From an uncultured Eubacterium sp. (GTDB taxonomy: Bacteria > Bacillota > Clostridia > Lachnospirales > Lachnospiraceae): a stretch of 24,361 nt of DNA. The DNA is taken from positions 1 through 24,361 of the forward strand of contig CAJTVR010000069.1 of the NCBI GenBank assembly GCA_910580075.1, written 5' to 3'. The notes under the pieces are model-generated. The model worked only from the letters and a program-made list of their open reading frames with translations. It was not told where the DNA came from and searched no databases. This document shows, piece after piece, positions 13,882 to 22,094 of this stretch (its first letter is position 1; every line of letters begins with the position of its first letter). The translations under genes were made by a program, and so were the position numbers.

Positions 13882-14747
13882 TTAAACAGCCCGCGGAACA
13901 GTTCACGGATTCCCTGTCTGTCCGGTTCAATGACCGGTTCTCCGTCAATCAGGCTCTGTGCAAGTCTTTCAAAAGCACGTGTGGATTTTGCATTCGGTAC
14001 ACTTAAAGATACGATTTTCTGCGCACGCACAGATTTTTCAAGCATAATATCCTGAGGTATCGTGCCAAAGAAATGTACTTCTCCCTGAAGAAATTTGGAT
14101 ATCACGGAACTTAGCTTTTCATAGACTGTCATTCCATCTTCCGGGGATACTGTCCGGTTTACAACTACCTCAATATTCGTACTGTGGCGTACAAATCCCG
14201 GATTGCCGTAAAGGGCTTTGATCAGGGAATAGGAATCTGTCAGGGAGCTTGGTTCCGGTGTCAGGACCAGAAGTACTTCCGGACTGGCAGATACAAATTC
14301 CATGACATTGTTTGCAATGCCGGCACCTGTATCAATCAGGATAAAGTCAGTCAGCCCGTCCAACTCTCCCATGCTGTTGACCAGCCTTGACAGCTGGTTT
14401 TTTGTTAAATTATTCATGCCGGTAATCCCGTTTCCGCCGGAAATAAATCCGATTTCCATAGGACCCTCGGTAATAATTTCTTCCAGTTTTTTACCATGGT
14501 ATATCAAATCACTTAGATTATATTTCGGTATTGCGCCAAACATAACCTCTACATTTGCAAGGCCCATATCCGCATCAAAAATAATAACTTTCTTCCCAGT
14601 TTTGCGCAGCTGGACTGCCAGATTTACAGCAATGTTAGATTTGCCAACCCCGCCCTTACCACTGGTTATTGTGATAACTCTTGCTTTGGATACAGAACGG
14701 GCCTGTTTTGATTTTACCACGTTTCTCAGTTGTTCTGCCTGATCCAT
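13878..14747 (-). CDS. flhG: Flagellar number regulator FlhG (YlxH, MinD-like ATPase)
   Basis: FlhG (289 residues from the chosen start) is a MinD/ParA-like ATPase that controls the number and position of flagella and stimulates the FlhF GTPase. The N-terminal activator motif DQAEQLR is at residues 2-8. The deviant Walker A KGGVGKS is at 31-37, followed by FDADMGLANVEVMFG (58-71). I prefer the ATG at 14747, with GGAGGAGA 6 nt upstream, over the in-frame TTG at 14753. Its ribosome binding site lies within the last codons of flhF. The C-terminal basic/hydrophobic LFRGLFK is the likely membrane-targeting helix. It overlaps the PilZ gene by 4 nt. Confidence 0.96.
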   Translation of the reverse strand: MDQAEQLRNVVKSKQARSVSKARVITITSGKGGVGKSNIAVNLAVQLRKTGKKVIIFDADMGLANVEVMFGAIPKYNLSDLIYHGKKLEEIITEGPMEIGFISGGNGITGMNNLTKNQLSRLVNSMGELDGLTDFILIDTGAGIANNVMEFVSASPEVLLVLTPEPSSLTDSYSLIKALYGNPGFVRHSTNIEVVVNRTVSPEDGMTVYEKLSSVISKFLQGEVHFFGTIPQDIMLEKSVRAQKIVSLSVPNAKSTRAFERLAQSLIDGEPVIEPDRQGIRELFRGLFK

Positions 14748-14749
14748 GC

Positions 14750-16051
14750 TCAATCTCCTCCAAGTAATTTCTTCACAATCTTTTGTGTATCGAATACCTC
14801 TATGTCATCCGGCACATTCTGCCCGTAAGTCACATAAGACAGGTCTGCTCCCGAATACAGATGGATATTCAACAGGTTTCCATAACATGAGGTTTCGTCC
14901 AGTTTGGTAAAAATCAGCTTATAATTTGCAAAGGTCTGATAAATATTACACATATCCTGCAGATCACGGTATTTTGTTGTTGCACTCAATACCAGATACA
15001 CTTCTGTCTGATAATCCGGCGAAAGCACGCTGACCAGATTTTTTACATCTTCACACTGTGCTGTATTTTTATGGGAAAATCCGGCCGTATCTACTAATAT
15101 CAAATCGCAGTCAGACAGATTTCTCACTGCATCTTTTACCTCTTCCGGAGAATAAACAATGGTCAGCGACATGTCCAGAATATTTGCATAGGTACGAAGC
15201 TGTTCCGTAGCTGCAATGCGGTAAGTGTCTGCTGTAAGAAATGCCACCTTCTTTCCCTCATCCACTTTATAACGCGATGCAATCTTTGCAATTGTAGTTG
15301 TCTTTCCAACTCCGGTCGGCCCGATAAAAAAAGCTACCTTGGGGCCGGCCTTTTGAAATTCAATCGGCTTTGGCTGGCCGAATTTCAGTACCAGTTTCTG
15401 ATAAATATGAGATAAGATATAATCGATATTGCTTCCTTTGCTCGATATCTTCTCCAGCTCATCTAAAATCTGATTTGCATATTTTTCATGCACTTCATTA
15501 TCCAGCAGCGTCTGGTAAAGCATTTTCACAAAAGAAAACCCTTCCTGAGCCCGTTCTTCTTTTGTGCCAAGGCCCTCCTCCTGATTTTTCTTTTCTGCCG
15601 AAATACGGTCTTCTAAAAGGCTTTGAAGACTGTCCAGTCTTTCTTCCAGGGCACTGGACTGTACAGAAGGCGGCTGTATCTGCTGCGGCTCCGGATCGTT
15701 TCCCTGTTTTTGCAGCTGGCGCAGTACCATTTCTGCCTTTTCTTCTAAACGGCTTGGAGCTGCTACGGCCGGAATCTGTATTTTTTCATCCGCCGCCAGA
15801 TTAATGCTCTCCGGCTTAGTTTCCTGTCCCTGGCTTTCTTTTGCTTCTGTCAGGCTCTTTGTGCTCATTTTATCCAGCTCATTTTCTTCAAGAGCTGCTG
15901 TCACCTCATAAGCCATCCCTTTAAAAGCCCGGAACATTCCTTTTGGTTTTACTGTTTTTACACTCATAATCACAACGTCCGGGCCCATCTCTTTTTTTGC
16001 TCTCTCTATCGCTTCACTTTCGGTCCTTCCCTGGAATTTATTAATTGTCAT
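14750..16051 (-). CDS. flhF: Flagellar biosynthesis SRP-like GTPase FlhF
   Basis: FlhF (433 residues) is an SRP-family GTPase that marks the site of flagellar assembly at the membrane. The N-terminal B domain (1-55) begins MTINKFQGRTESEAIERAK. A variable Gln/Glu-rich linker runs to about 170, followed by the N domain and the G domain. GTPase motifs are GPTGVGKT (244-251), DTAG (321-324) and TKLDE (382-386), with the SRP-type DTYRIAATEQL at 275-285. It starts immediately after the flhA stop (TAA then ATG). FlhG follows and is expected to be its activator. Confidence 0.97.
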   Translation of the reverse strand: MTINKFQGRTESEAIERAKKEMGPDVVIMSVKTVKPKGMFRAFKGMAYEVTAALEENELDKMSTKSLTEAKESQGQETKPESINLAADEKIQIPAVAAPSRLEEKAEMVLRQLQKQGNDPEPQQIQPPSVQSSALEERLDSLQSLLEDRISAEKKNQEEGLGTKEERAQEGFSFVKMLYQTLLDNEVHEKYANQILDELEKISSKGSNIDYILSHIYQKLVLKFGQPKPIEFQKAGPKVAFFIGPTGVGKTTTIAKIASRYKVDEGKKVAFLTADTYRIAATEQLRTYANILDMSLTIVYSPEEVKDAVRNLSDCDLILVDTAGFSHKNTAQCEDVKNLVSVLSPDYQTEVYLVLSATTKYRDLQDMCNIYQTFANYKLIFTKLDETSCYGNLLNIHLYSGADLSYVTYGQNVPDDIEVFDTQKIVKKLLGGD

Positions 16052-18100
16052 TTATGCTGTCACCATCCCTACTGACTGTAATTCTACATTAGAATCAATT
16101 TCATTATAAGACACTACGATCAGATCTTTAAAATACTCTTCGGTCATTTTCTTAAAGTACATGCGCACAATCGGTGATGTAACAATGATCGGATTCTTTC
16201 CGAGATTTTCCAGTTTGGAAATTTCCGTCTCCACAGATGCCATAATCAGTTTTGTACGTTCTGGATCTATTGTTAAATAAGCACCCTGCTCTGTCTGTTT
16301 TACAGAAGACATGATTTCCTGTTCAATATTCGGATCGAGAGTCACAACACTGGTAGCTTCATTCGGCATAAAATACCGGTTCGATATAGCTCTCTTTAAT
16401 GCCTGCCTTGTATACTCTGTCAGTACATCTGTGTCTCTGGAAGTCGCCGCATGATCTGCCAGTGTTTCAAATATCGTTAAAAGGTCTCGGATAGAAATAC
16501 CTTCTGCCAGCAGATTCTGCAGTACTTTCTGGATCTCTCCGATGCCTAATAACTTCGGTACGAGCTCGTCTACAAGAACCGGATTATTCTCTTTCACATT
16601 GTCAATCAGGTTTTGTACATCCTGTCTTGTAAGCAGTTCAGCAATATGGCTGCGGATCACTTCCGTCAGATGTGTCGCAATGATAGAAGGCGGGTCTACG
16701 ACTGTATAGCCAAGACTTTCTGCACGTTCTCTCTGGCTTTCTGTAATCCAGATCGCCGGCAGATGAAACGAAGGCTCGAAAGTCGGAATACCGGTAATTT
16801 CCTCTTCTACATACCCTGGATTCATGGCCATATAATGGTCAAACAAAATCTCTCCTTCTGTAATCTGAATACCTTTAATCTTAATAATATACTGGTTCGG
16901 ATTCAGCTGGATATTATCACGCAGACGGATAATCGGCACCACTGTTCCAAGCTCTAAGGCAATCTGTCTTCTGATCATAACAACACGGTCTAACAGGTCG
17001 CCTCCCTGATTTACATCTGCTAACGGAATAATACCGTAGCCAAATTCCAGCTCTATCGGATCTACCTGCAGCAGAGAAACCACGTTTTCCGGTTTCCTTA
17101 TTTCTTCTGCCTCTTCTTCTGCCTGGGTCGTTTCTTCTTCAATGGCTTCTACTGCCATGCTCTTATCCATAGCCCTGCCTACAATCAGATATACCAGGCC
17201 AAAAGCTATAAATAACCCTGTATTTAAAGGTGTCGTAATTCCGAGAAATGCAAGGGTAAAGCCTACCAGATATAATACCTTTGGAATCCCAAACAGCTGG
17301 GATACAAGCACATCGCTAAAGTCTGCCTCTTTCGAAGCTTTTGTAACTAAAATACCTGTTGCAAGCGATATCATCAGGGAAGGCATCTGTGAAGCAAGGC
17401 CGTCACCGATGGTAAGGATACCAAATTTCTGCAGTGCCTCCATTGCAGGAAGCCCTTCACGTACCATGCCCATAACCGTTCCGCCGACCAGGTTGATACC
17501 GGTAATTAAAAGGCCTGCGCTCGCATCTCCCTTTACATACTTTGTAGCACCATCCATGGAACCGAAAAATGCGGACTCCATCTGGATTTTTTCACGGCGG
17601 TTTCTTGCCTCGCGGTCATCAATTGCGCCTGTATTTAAATCCGCGTCAATCGCCATCTGCTTGCCCGGCATAGCATCCAGCGTAAAGCGGGCTGTTACCT
17701 CAGACACACGTTCAGAACCTTTATTAATAACAACAAACTGGATAATAACCAGAACGATAAAAATAATTGCACCGACAATAATGTCGTTGCCGCCTACAAA
17801 CGCGCCGAAAGTTGCAACAACATTACCCGGGTCCCCCGTTGTCAGAATCAGTCTGGTGGAAGATACGTTTAATGCAATTCTAAAAATTGTCGTAAACAAC
17901 AGCAGGGTTGGAAAAAAAGACATATCCAGAACTTCCTGCACGAACAGACAGTTAAACAGTACAACCAGAGCCAGCGATATATTCAGCGCCAGCATAACAT
18001 CCAGTAATTGATTCGGGATTGGTACAATAAAAAACACAACCGCTGCCAAAAGATACAATGCAACGCCCACATCTGCTTTCTTCATACCTAAAAATCCCAC
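16052..18100 (-). CDS. flhA: Flagellar export gate protein FlhA
   Basis: FlhA (682 residues from the GTG at 18100) is the large subunit of the flagellar type III export gate and docks chaperone-substrate complexes. The N-terminal ~330 residues hold about eight transmembrane helices and the FHIPEP-type signature around LDAMPGKQMAIDADLNTG with DREARNRREK. The C-terminal ~340 residues form the cytoplasmic docking domain (DRVVMIRRQIALELG, NQYIIKIKGIQI, IELLTRQDVQNLID-type segment). An ATG at 18085 (677 residues, starting MKKADVGVALY) is an equally good start, because GGTGGG lies about 10 nt before it. I list the longer form. The gap from flhB is 75 nt. Confidence 0.97.
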   Translation of the reverse strand: MGFLGMKKADVGVALYLLAAVVFFIVPIPNQLLDVMLALNISLALVVLFNCLFVQEVLDMSFFPTLLLFTTIFRIALNVSSTRLILTTGDPGNVVATFGAFVGGNDIIVGAIIFIVLVIIQFVVINKGSERVSEVTARFTLDAMPGKQMAIDADLNTGAIDDREARNRREKIQMESAFFGSMDGATKYVKGDASAGLLITGINLVGGTVMGMVREGLPAMEALQKFGILTIGDGLASQMPSLMISLATGILVTKASKEADFSDVLVSQLFGIPKVLYLVGFTLAFLGITTPLNTGLFIAFGLVYLIVGRAMDKSMAVEAIEEETTQAEEEAEEIRKPENVVSLLQVDPIELEFGYGIIPLADVNQGGDLLDRVVMIRRQIALELGTVVPIIRLRDNIQLNPNQYIIKIKGIQITEGEILFDHYMAMNPGYVEEEITGIPTFEPSFHLPAIWITESQRERAESLGYTVVDPPSIIATHLTEVIRSHIAELLTRQDVQNLIDNVKENNPVLVDELVPKLLGIGEIQKVLQNLLAEGISIRDLLTIFETLADHAATSRDTDVLTEYTRQALKRAISNRYFMPNEATSVVTLDPNIEQEIMSSVKQTEQGAYLTIDPERTKLIMASVETEISKLENLGKNPIIVTSPIVRMYFKKMTEEYFKDLIVVSYNEIDSNVELQSVGMVTA

Positions 18101-18175
18101 CTTTCCTCAGTAAATTTTCTATTCCATATAAACGCATTAATCCGTTTTTATTTTCCTATGTTATATTCAAAACTT

Positions 18176-19303
18176 TTACAGCCTGTTTTTCATACGGTAT
18201 ACCGCAGCCAGAATTTCCGCAACCGTCTGATACAGTTCTGGCGGAATTTCTTCTCCGATTTCTACATTTGCGTACAGCATACGCGCCAGCGGTTTATTTT
18301 CTACGATTTCTACTTTCGCTTCTTTTGCTTTTTCTTTAATCTGAAGCGCTAAATAATCCGTTCCTTTTGCCAATACAATCGGAGCCTCTGCTTTTTGTGC
18401 ATCGTACTTTAATGCTACTGCATAATGCGTCGGGTTTGTAATAACTACATCCGCATTCGGTACATCCTGCATCATGCGCCTTTGGGAAGCCTCCCGCATG
18501 CGCTGTCTCTGCTTTCCTTTAATCTGCGGATCTCCTTCTGTATTTTTATACTCGTCTTTGACCTCCTGTTTCGTCATCTTAAGGTCATCTTTAAATTTCC
18601 ATTTCTGGTAAATATAATCTAAAATGGCTATCACAAAATAAGCCATAGATATTTTCATTCCTGTATTAATGACTACTGAGCCGGTCAGCATAACTGCCTG
18701 CATCAGTGACATGTCATACAATAACAGCAGATTTCTGGAGTTGTCTTTAATCGAAGAATAAGCAGCCCAGGAAATCAGTATTATTTTAGCTAGTGATTTT
18801 ATCAGTTCTATTAATGAATCTTTTGAAAAAAGGCGTTTCATCCCGTTTATAGGATTGAATTTACCGAAATTAGGTTTCAGCGGTTTGGTTGTAACTTTCC
18901 ATTTAACCTGTAATATATTAATAGCAACCATGGCCAGAAATCCCACTGCAAAAAACGGCAGCACAATCAAAATCATCTCGATAATTGCCTTTTGTAAAAT
19001 CTGTGAAACTGCCCGCCCGGTAATCCCGCTTTTGTTTAAAGATACAAATTCGGAAATCCGGCCGTAAAAAGCATCAAATAAACCGATCAGTCCGTTTCCG
19101 ACATAGGACATCATAACCTGAAGCAGGACAAACAAAAGCAAAAGTCCCACTGCATTATCAAGTTCTTTGCTTTTTGCCACTTTGCCGTCGTTCCTGGCAT
19201 CTGTGAGCTTTTTTGATGTAGGTTCTTCAGTTTTTTCTCCGCCTTCGCCGTCTTTCGCAAACCACTGCAGGTTAAGCGGCATCCGCAATTGTTCGTTATT
19301 CAC
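18176..19303 (-). CDS. flhB: Flagellar export switch protein FlhB
   Basis: FlhB (375 residues) sits in the export gate and switches substrate specificity from rod/hook to filament proteins after self-cleavage. The cleavage motif NPTH is intact at 290-293. Four transmembrane helices lie between about 50 and 230, preceded by the usual EKTEEPTSKKLTDARNDGKV (23-42). The GTG start at 19303 overlaps the fliR stop by 8 nt and has GGGA 9 nt upstream. An internal ATG at 19282 (MPLNLQWFA) lacks a clear site but would remove only seven residues. Normal length. Confidence 0.97.
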   Translation of the reverse strand: MNNEQLRMPLNLQWFAKDGEGGEKTEEPTSKKLTDARNDGKVAKSKELDNAVGLLLLFVLLQVMMSYVGNGLIGLFDAFYGRISEFVSLNKSGITGRAVSQILQKAIIEMILIVLPFFAVGFLAMVAINILQVKWKVTTKPLKPNFGKFNPINGMKRLFSKDSLIELIKSLAKIILISWAAYSSIKDNSRNLLLLYDMSLMQAVMLTGSVVINTGMKISMAYFVIAILDYIYQKWKFKDDLKMTKQEVKDEYKNTEGDPQIKGKQRQRMREASQRRMMQDVPNADVVITNPTHYAVALKYDAQKAEAPIVLAKGTDYLALQIKEKAKEAKVEIVENKPLARMLYANVEIGEEIPPELYQTVAEILAAVYRMKNRL

Positions 19304-20084
19304 CTGTATACATCCCTTTTATCATATAAACAACCAGACGTTTCATCTCCTGGGCTACCGATCCTGCAACACCTCCGATCAGTGAGATTGCCAGATACAG
19401 TACGACAAGGCCGATTAATACTTTCAGCTGCATGCCGACCGCAAACATATTCATCTGCGGAGATACCTTTGCCATAATACCAAGCACGCAGTTTACAACC
19501 ATCGTACACGCAAACACCGGCAGTGTAATCCGAAACCCGAGAATAATCAGAGATGACATGTAGCTTATAATTCCTTCTAACAGGTAATCCCACTGAAAAA
19601 CCTGCTGGTTCACCGGTATCAGCTGGTAAGACTCGCAGACTGCCCGGATTACATAATGAAACATATTGGTAGCGATCAGAACAAGCATTGTCAGGTAATT
19701 ATATGTACTTCCTGTAATGCTTTCCGTCATCTGTGTCATCGGATTATATTCCTGTGCCATGGAAAATCCAATCTGCATATCTATTAAAGAGCCCGCAAAC
19801 AAAACAATAGAATTACAGATATTGGCTGAATAACCAATCAGCAAACCCGTAATTCCTTCCTTAAGCACAATCACCCCATATTCCATTACTCCTGTGTAAG
19901 TAAGGTTCTGCTCCGGCAAAACGCCTGTCAGCATAATCGCAATACAGCCTGCCAGACCTATCTTTGTCTTGGCCGGAACTCCTTTTGTACTAAAAAAAGG
20001 CGCTGCAAACACACATGCAGAAATCCGTACCAGTATCAGCAGGAAATATTCAAATGTCTGTAACGAGTAAGTTGCACTGACCAT
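19296..20084 (-). CDS. fliR: Flagellar export gate protein FliR
   Basis: FliR (262 residues) is an integral membrane part of the export gate, forming the helical core with FliP and FliQ. About six hydrophobic segments are visible, including FEYFLLILVRISACVFAAPF near the N-terminus. The conserved PFFSTKGVPAKTKIGLAGCI lies at about 24-43, and PVFACTMVVNCVLGIMAKVS in the C-terminal half matches the family. The ATG at 20084 follows fliQ by 17 nt. The stop codon lies inside the flhB start region, so translation of flhB is likely coupled. Confidence 0.95.
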   Translation of the reverse strand: MVSATYSLQTFEYFLLILVRISACVFAAPFFSTKGVPAKTKIGLAGCIAIMLTGVLPEQNLTYTGVMEYGVIVLKEGITGLLIGYSANICNSIVLFAGSLIDMQIGFSMAQEYNPMTQMTESITGSTYNYLTMLVLIATNMFHYVIRAVCESYQLIPVNQQVFQWDYLLEGIISYMSSLIILGFRITLPVFACTMVVNCVLGIMAKVSPQMNMFAVGMQLKVLIGLVVLYLAISLIGGVAGSVAQEMKRLVVYMIKGMYTGE

Positions 20085-20101
20085 GATACATTCCTACCTG
20101 C

Positions 20102-20371
20102 TTACACATACAGACTGAAGTCTGACCAGAGATCCACCATAAATGCAGACATATTATTCAGCATCCATGCTCCAGCCAGCAGCATAACCGCAAATACAGC
20201 CAGAATCTTTGGCACAAACGTAAGCGTCTGTTCCTGAATGGATGTAACAGTTTGAAATATGCTGATAAGAAGGCCGACTATTAGTGACGTAAGCAGCAAT
20301 GGAGCTGCTGTCAAAATAATTGTATAAATAGCTTCTCTGGAAATATCCATAACCTGACCATCTGTAATCAT
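20102..20371 (-). CDS. fliQ: Flagellar export gate protein FliQ
   Basis: FliQ (89 residues) is a two-helix membrane subunit of the type III export gate. Helices are at about 12-36 (AIYTIILTAAPLLLTSLIVG) and 50-75 (LTFVPKILAVFAVMLLAGAW), with the conserved IFQTVTSIQEQTLTFVPK between them. The length is exactly as expected. The ATG at 20371 is preceded by GGAGGAAGG, with an out-of-frame ATG between. It sits in the standard fliP-fliQ-fliR order. Confidence 0.96.
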   Translation of the reverse strand: MITDGQVMDISREAIYTIILTAAPLLLTSLIVGLLISIFQTVTSIQEQTLTFVPKILAVFAVMLLAGAWMLNNMSAFMVDLWSDFSLYV

Positions 20372-20414
20372 CGCATACCTTCCTCCTTCATTTTAAATCA
20401 TTTTCATTCAATCA

Positions 20415-21245
20415 TCACATAAGTGTCCTGACCAGCTCACGGATAACCAGGTTCCATCCATCTGCCAGTACAAACAGAAGAATTTTAAACGGCATGGATA
20501 TCGTTGTAGGCGGAAGCATCATCATACCCATAGACATCAGCACGGATGATACGACCATATCAATGACAATAAATGGTATATAAATAAGAAATCCGATAAT
20601 AAATGCTGTCCGCAGCTCGCTGACAATAAAGCTTGGTACCAGCACTGTAAACGGAATATCATCTTTTGTTTCGTAAGTAACGTCTGCAATCTCACAAAAC
20701 ATGTTTACATCTTTTTCCTGGGTCGTACGATACATAAATTCGCGAAACGGCTTTTCGGCACGTTCCAGAGCAGTCTCCATTGTAATCTCCCCAGCATCCA
20801 GAGGCCGGATTACCTGCTCATTCACCTGTGAAAATACCGGTGACATTACAAACACTGTCAGAAAAAGTGCCAGTCCGACCATGACCTGATTCGGAGGGGT
20901 TGTCTGCGTACCCAGTGCAGTCCTCACAAAGTGGAGTACAATGATAATGCGGGTAAATGAGGTCAGCATGATCATAATCGACGGTGCCAGTGAAAGAACC
21001 GTCAGCGCAATCAGCATTCGAATCGGAGCTGATATACCGCCTTCTTCATTCGGCCAGCTTATCCACACTCCGTCATTATAATCCGGGAGTGTCTCATCCT
21101 GCTCTCTTGCGGAATCAAAGTCACCGATATCTTCTCTCGCAGCTGCATATGCATGCTGCTGATAGCAAAACACCAGACAAATAGCCAGCGCCACTATGGC
21201 AAGCATAAATGACGCCATGCAATATATTTTCTTTCCTTTACTCAT
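20415..21245 (-). CDS. fliP: Flagellar export gate protein FliP
   Basis: FliP (276 residues) forms the export channel with FliQ and FliR and is made as a precursor. A signal peptide covers about 1-36, with a basic MSKGKK start, a hydrophobic core and an AYAA cleavage-type end. Then comes a periplasm-side acidic stretch and four membrane segments with the family signatures LTSFTRIIIVLHFVRTALGT and PFKILLFVLADGWNLVIREL. The ATG at 21245 has only a weak ribosome binding site (AAGG), 14 nt after fliO. If the SwrB-like protein acts as in Bacillus, FliP is its target. Confidence 0.97.
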   Translation of the reverse strand: MSKGKKIYCMASFMLAIVALAICLVFCYQQHAYAAAREDIGDFDSAREQDETLPDYNDGVWISWPNEEGGISAPIRMLIALTVLSLAPSIMIMLTSFTRIIIVLHFVRTALGTQTTPPNQVMVGLALFLTVFVMSPVFSQVNEQVIRPLDAGEITMETALERAEKPFREFMYRTTQEKDVNMFCEIADVTYETKDDIPFTVLVPSFIVSELRTAFIIGFLIYIPFIVIDMVVSSVLMSMGMMMLPPTTISMPFKILLFVLADGWNLVIRELVRTLM

Positions 21246-21259
21246 TCTTACAGTCTGCC

Positions 21260-21643
21260 TTATTTTTTTGGAAGATGATGTTTTACTTTCTCAAGAATAT
21301 CATGGAAACTTTCCCCCATGTCTATCCTCTGCCCTGCTTTGTCTGCAGTATCTGCCTTTAGCTGATCCTTTGTAATTTCGGCCAGCTTATCCACACGATC
21401 CCTGCTGACTGCAATAACAAGGTACACATCTCCTGCTTCTATAATTTGTATGTAGCTGTTTGCTGAGATTTTAAGTGTCTCAATAATCTTAAGATTCTGA
21501 TTATGCATCTGTCCCTGCTGATACCGCGCAATCCAGCGGGTTGTCAGCAAGGTAATGAGCAGTACAATGACAAACAGGATTAGAATCTGAATCAGCTGTC
21601 CGACATTATTTAACCAGGAACCTGCTGAAACTGCCAGCAGCAT
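21260..21643 (-). CDS. fliO: Flagellar assembly protein FliO (FliZ)
   Basis: FliO (127 residues from the ATG at 21643) is a bitopic membrane protein that stabilises FliP during export-gate assembly. The single membrane segment is at about 16-37 (LIQILILFVIVLLITLLTTR), followed by the FliO-domain core LKIIETLKISANSYIQII and VYLVIAVSRDRVDKLAEI. A TTG at 21652 would add three residues and overlap cheY. I choose the ATG, which falls 1 nt after the cheY stop (TAAGATG). Neither has a strong ribosome binding site, so coupling to cheY is likely. Confidence 0.92.
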   Translation of the reverse strand: MLLAVSAGSWLNNVGQLIQILILFVIVLLITLLTTRWIARYQQGQMHNQNLKIIETLKISANSYIQIIEAGDVYLVIAVSRDRVDKLAEITKDQLKADTADKAGQRIDMGESFHDILEKVKHHLPKK

Positions 21644-21644
21644 C

Positions 21645-22007
21645 TTAACCAACTACTTTTTTCACTGCTTCCAGTACGCGTTCTGCCTGAAACGGCTTTA
21701 CGATGAAATCTTTTGCACCTGACTGGATTGCTTCAATAACCATTGCCTGCTGTCCCATAGCAGAACACATAATGACACATGCGCCTGGGTCTGCTTCTTT
21801 AATTGCCTTTAACGCCTGAATACCATCCATTTCAGGCATTGTAATATCCATAAGAACCAGATCCGGCTTTGTTTCGTTAAATTTTTCTACTGCCTTTAAA
21901 CCGTTTTCAGCTTCTCCGGCAATCTCATAGCCGTTTTTTGATAAGATGTCTTTGATCATCATTCTCATAAATGCTGCATCATCACAAATTAAAACTTTCT
22001 TTGCCAT
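21645..22007 (-). CDS. cheY: Chemotaxis response regulator CheY
   Basis: CheY (120 residues) is phosphorylated by CheA and then binds FliM/FliY to change motor rotation. The acidic pair is D9/D10 (ICDDAAFMR), the phospho-acceptor is D54 (LVLMDITMPEMDG), the switch residue is S82 (IMCSAMGQ, where Thr or Ser is usual), and the Lys is K104 (DFIVKPF). A single receiver domain without an output domain. As in Bacillus subtilis, it lies between fliY and fliO. A GGGAG-type site precedes the start. The 87-nt gap upstream is AT-rich with no clear promoter. Confidence 0.97.
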   Translation of the reverse strand: MAKKVLICDDAAFMRMMIKDILSKNGYEIAGEAENGLKAVEKFNETKPDLVLMDITMPEMDGIQALKAIKEADPGACVIMCSAMGQQAMVIEAIQSGAKDFIVKPFQAERVLEAVKKVVG

Positions 22008-22094
22008 AATATAGATTCTCCCTTATTCTCTAATTTGTTATGTCTTTGATGACATTCTTTTGCTATTATAACATAAAACAATGATTTTTAGCAA

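Noticed and set aside
17142..18011. Long plus-strand open frame (about 289 codons) opposite flhA
   Set aside because: It is fully antisense to the transmembrane half of flhA, has no ribosome binding site I can see and no recognisable product. Membrane-protein codons often leave the opposite strand open.
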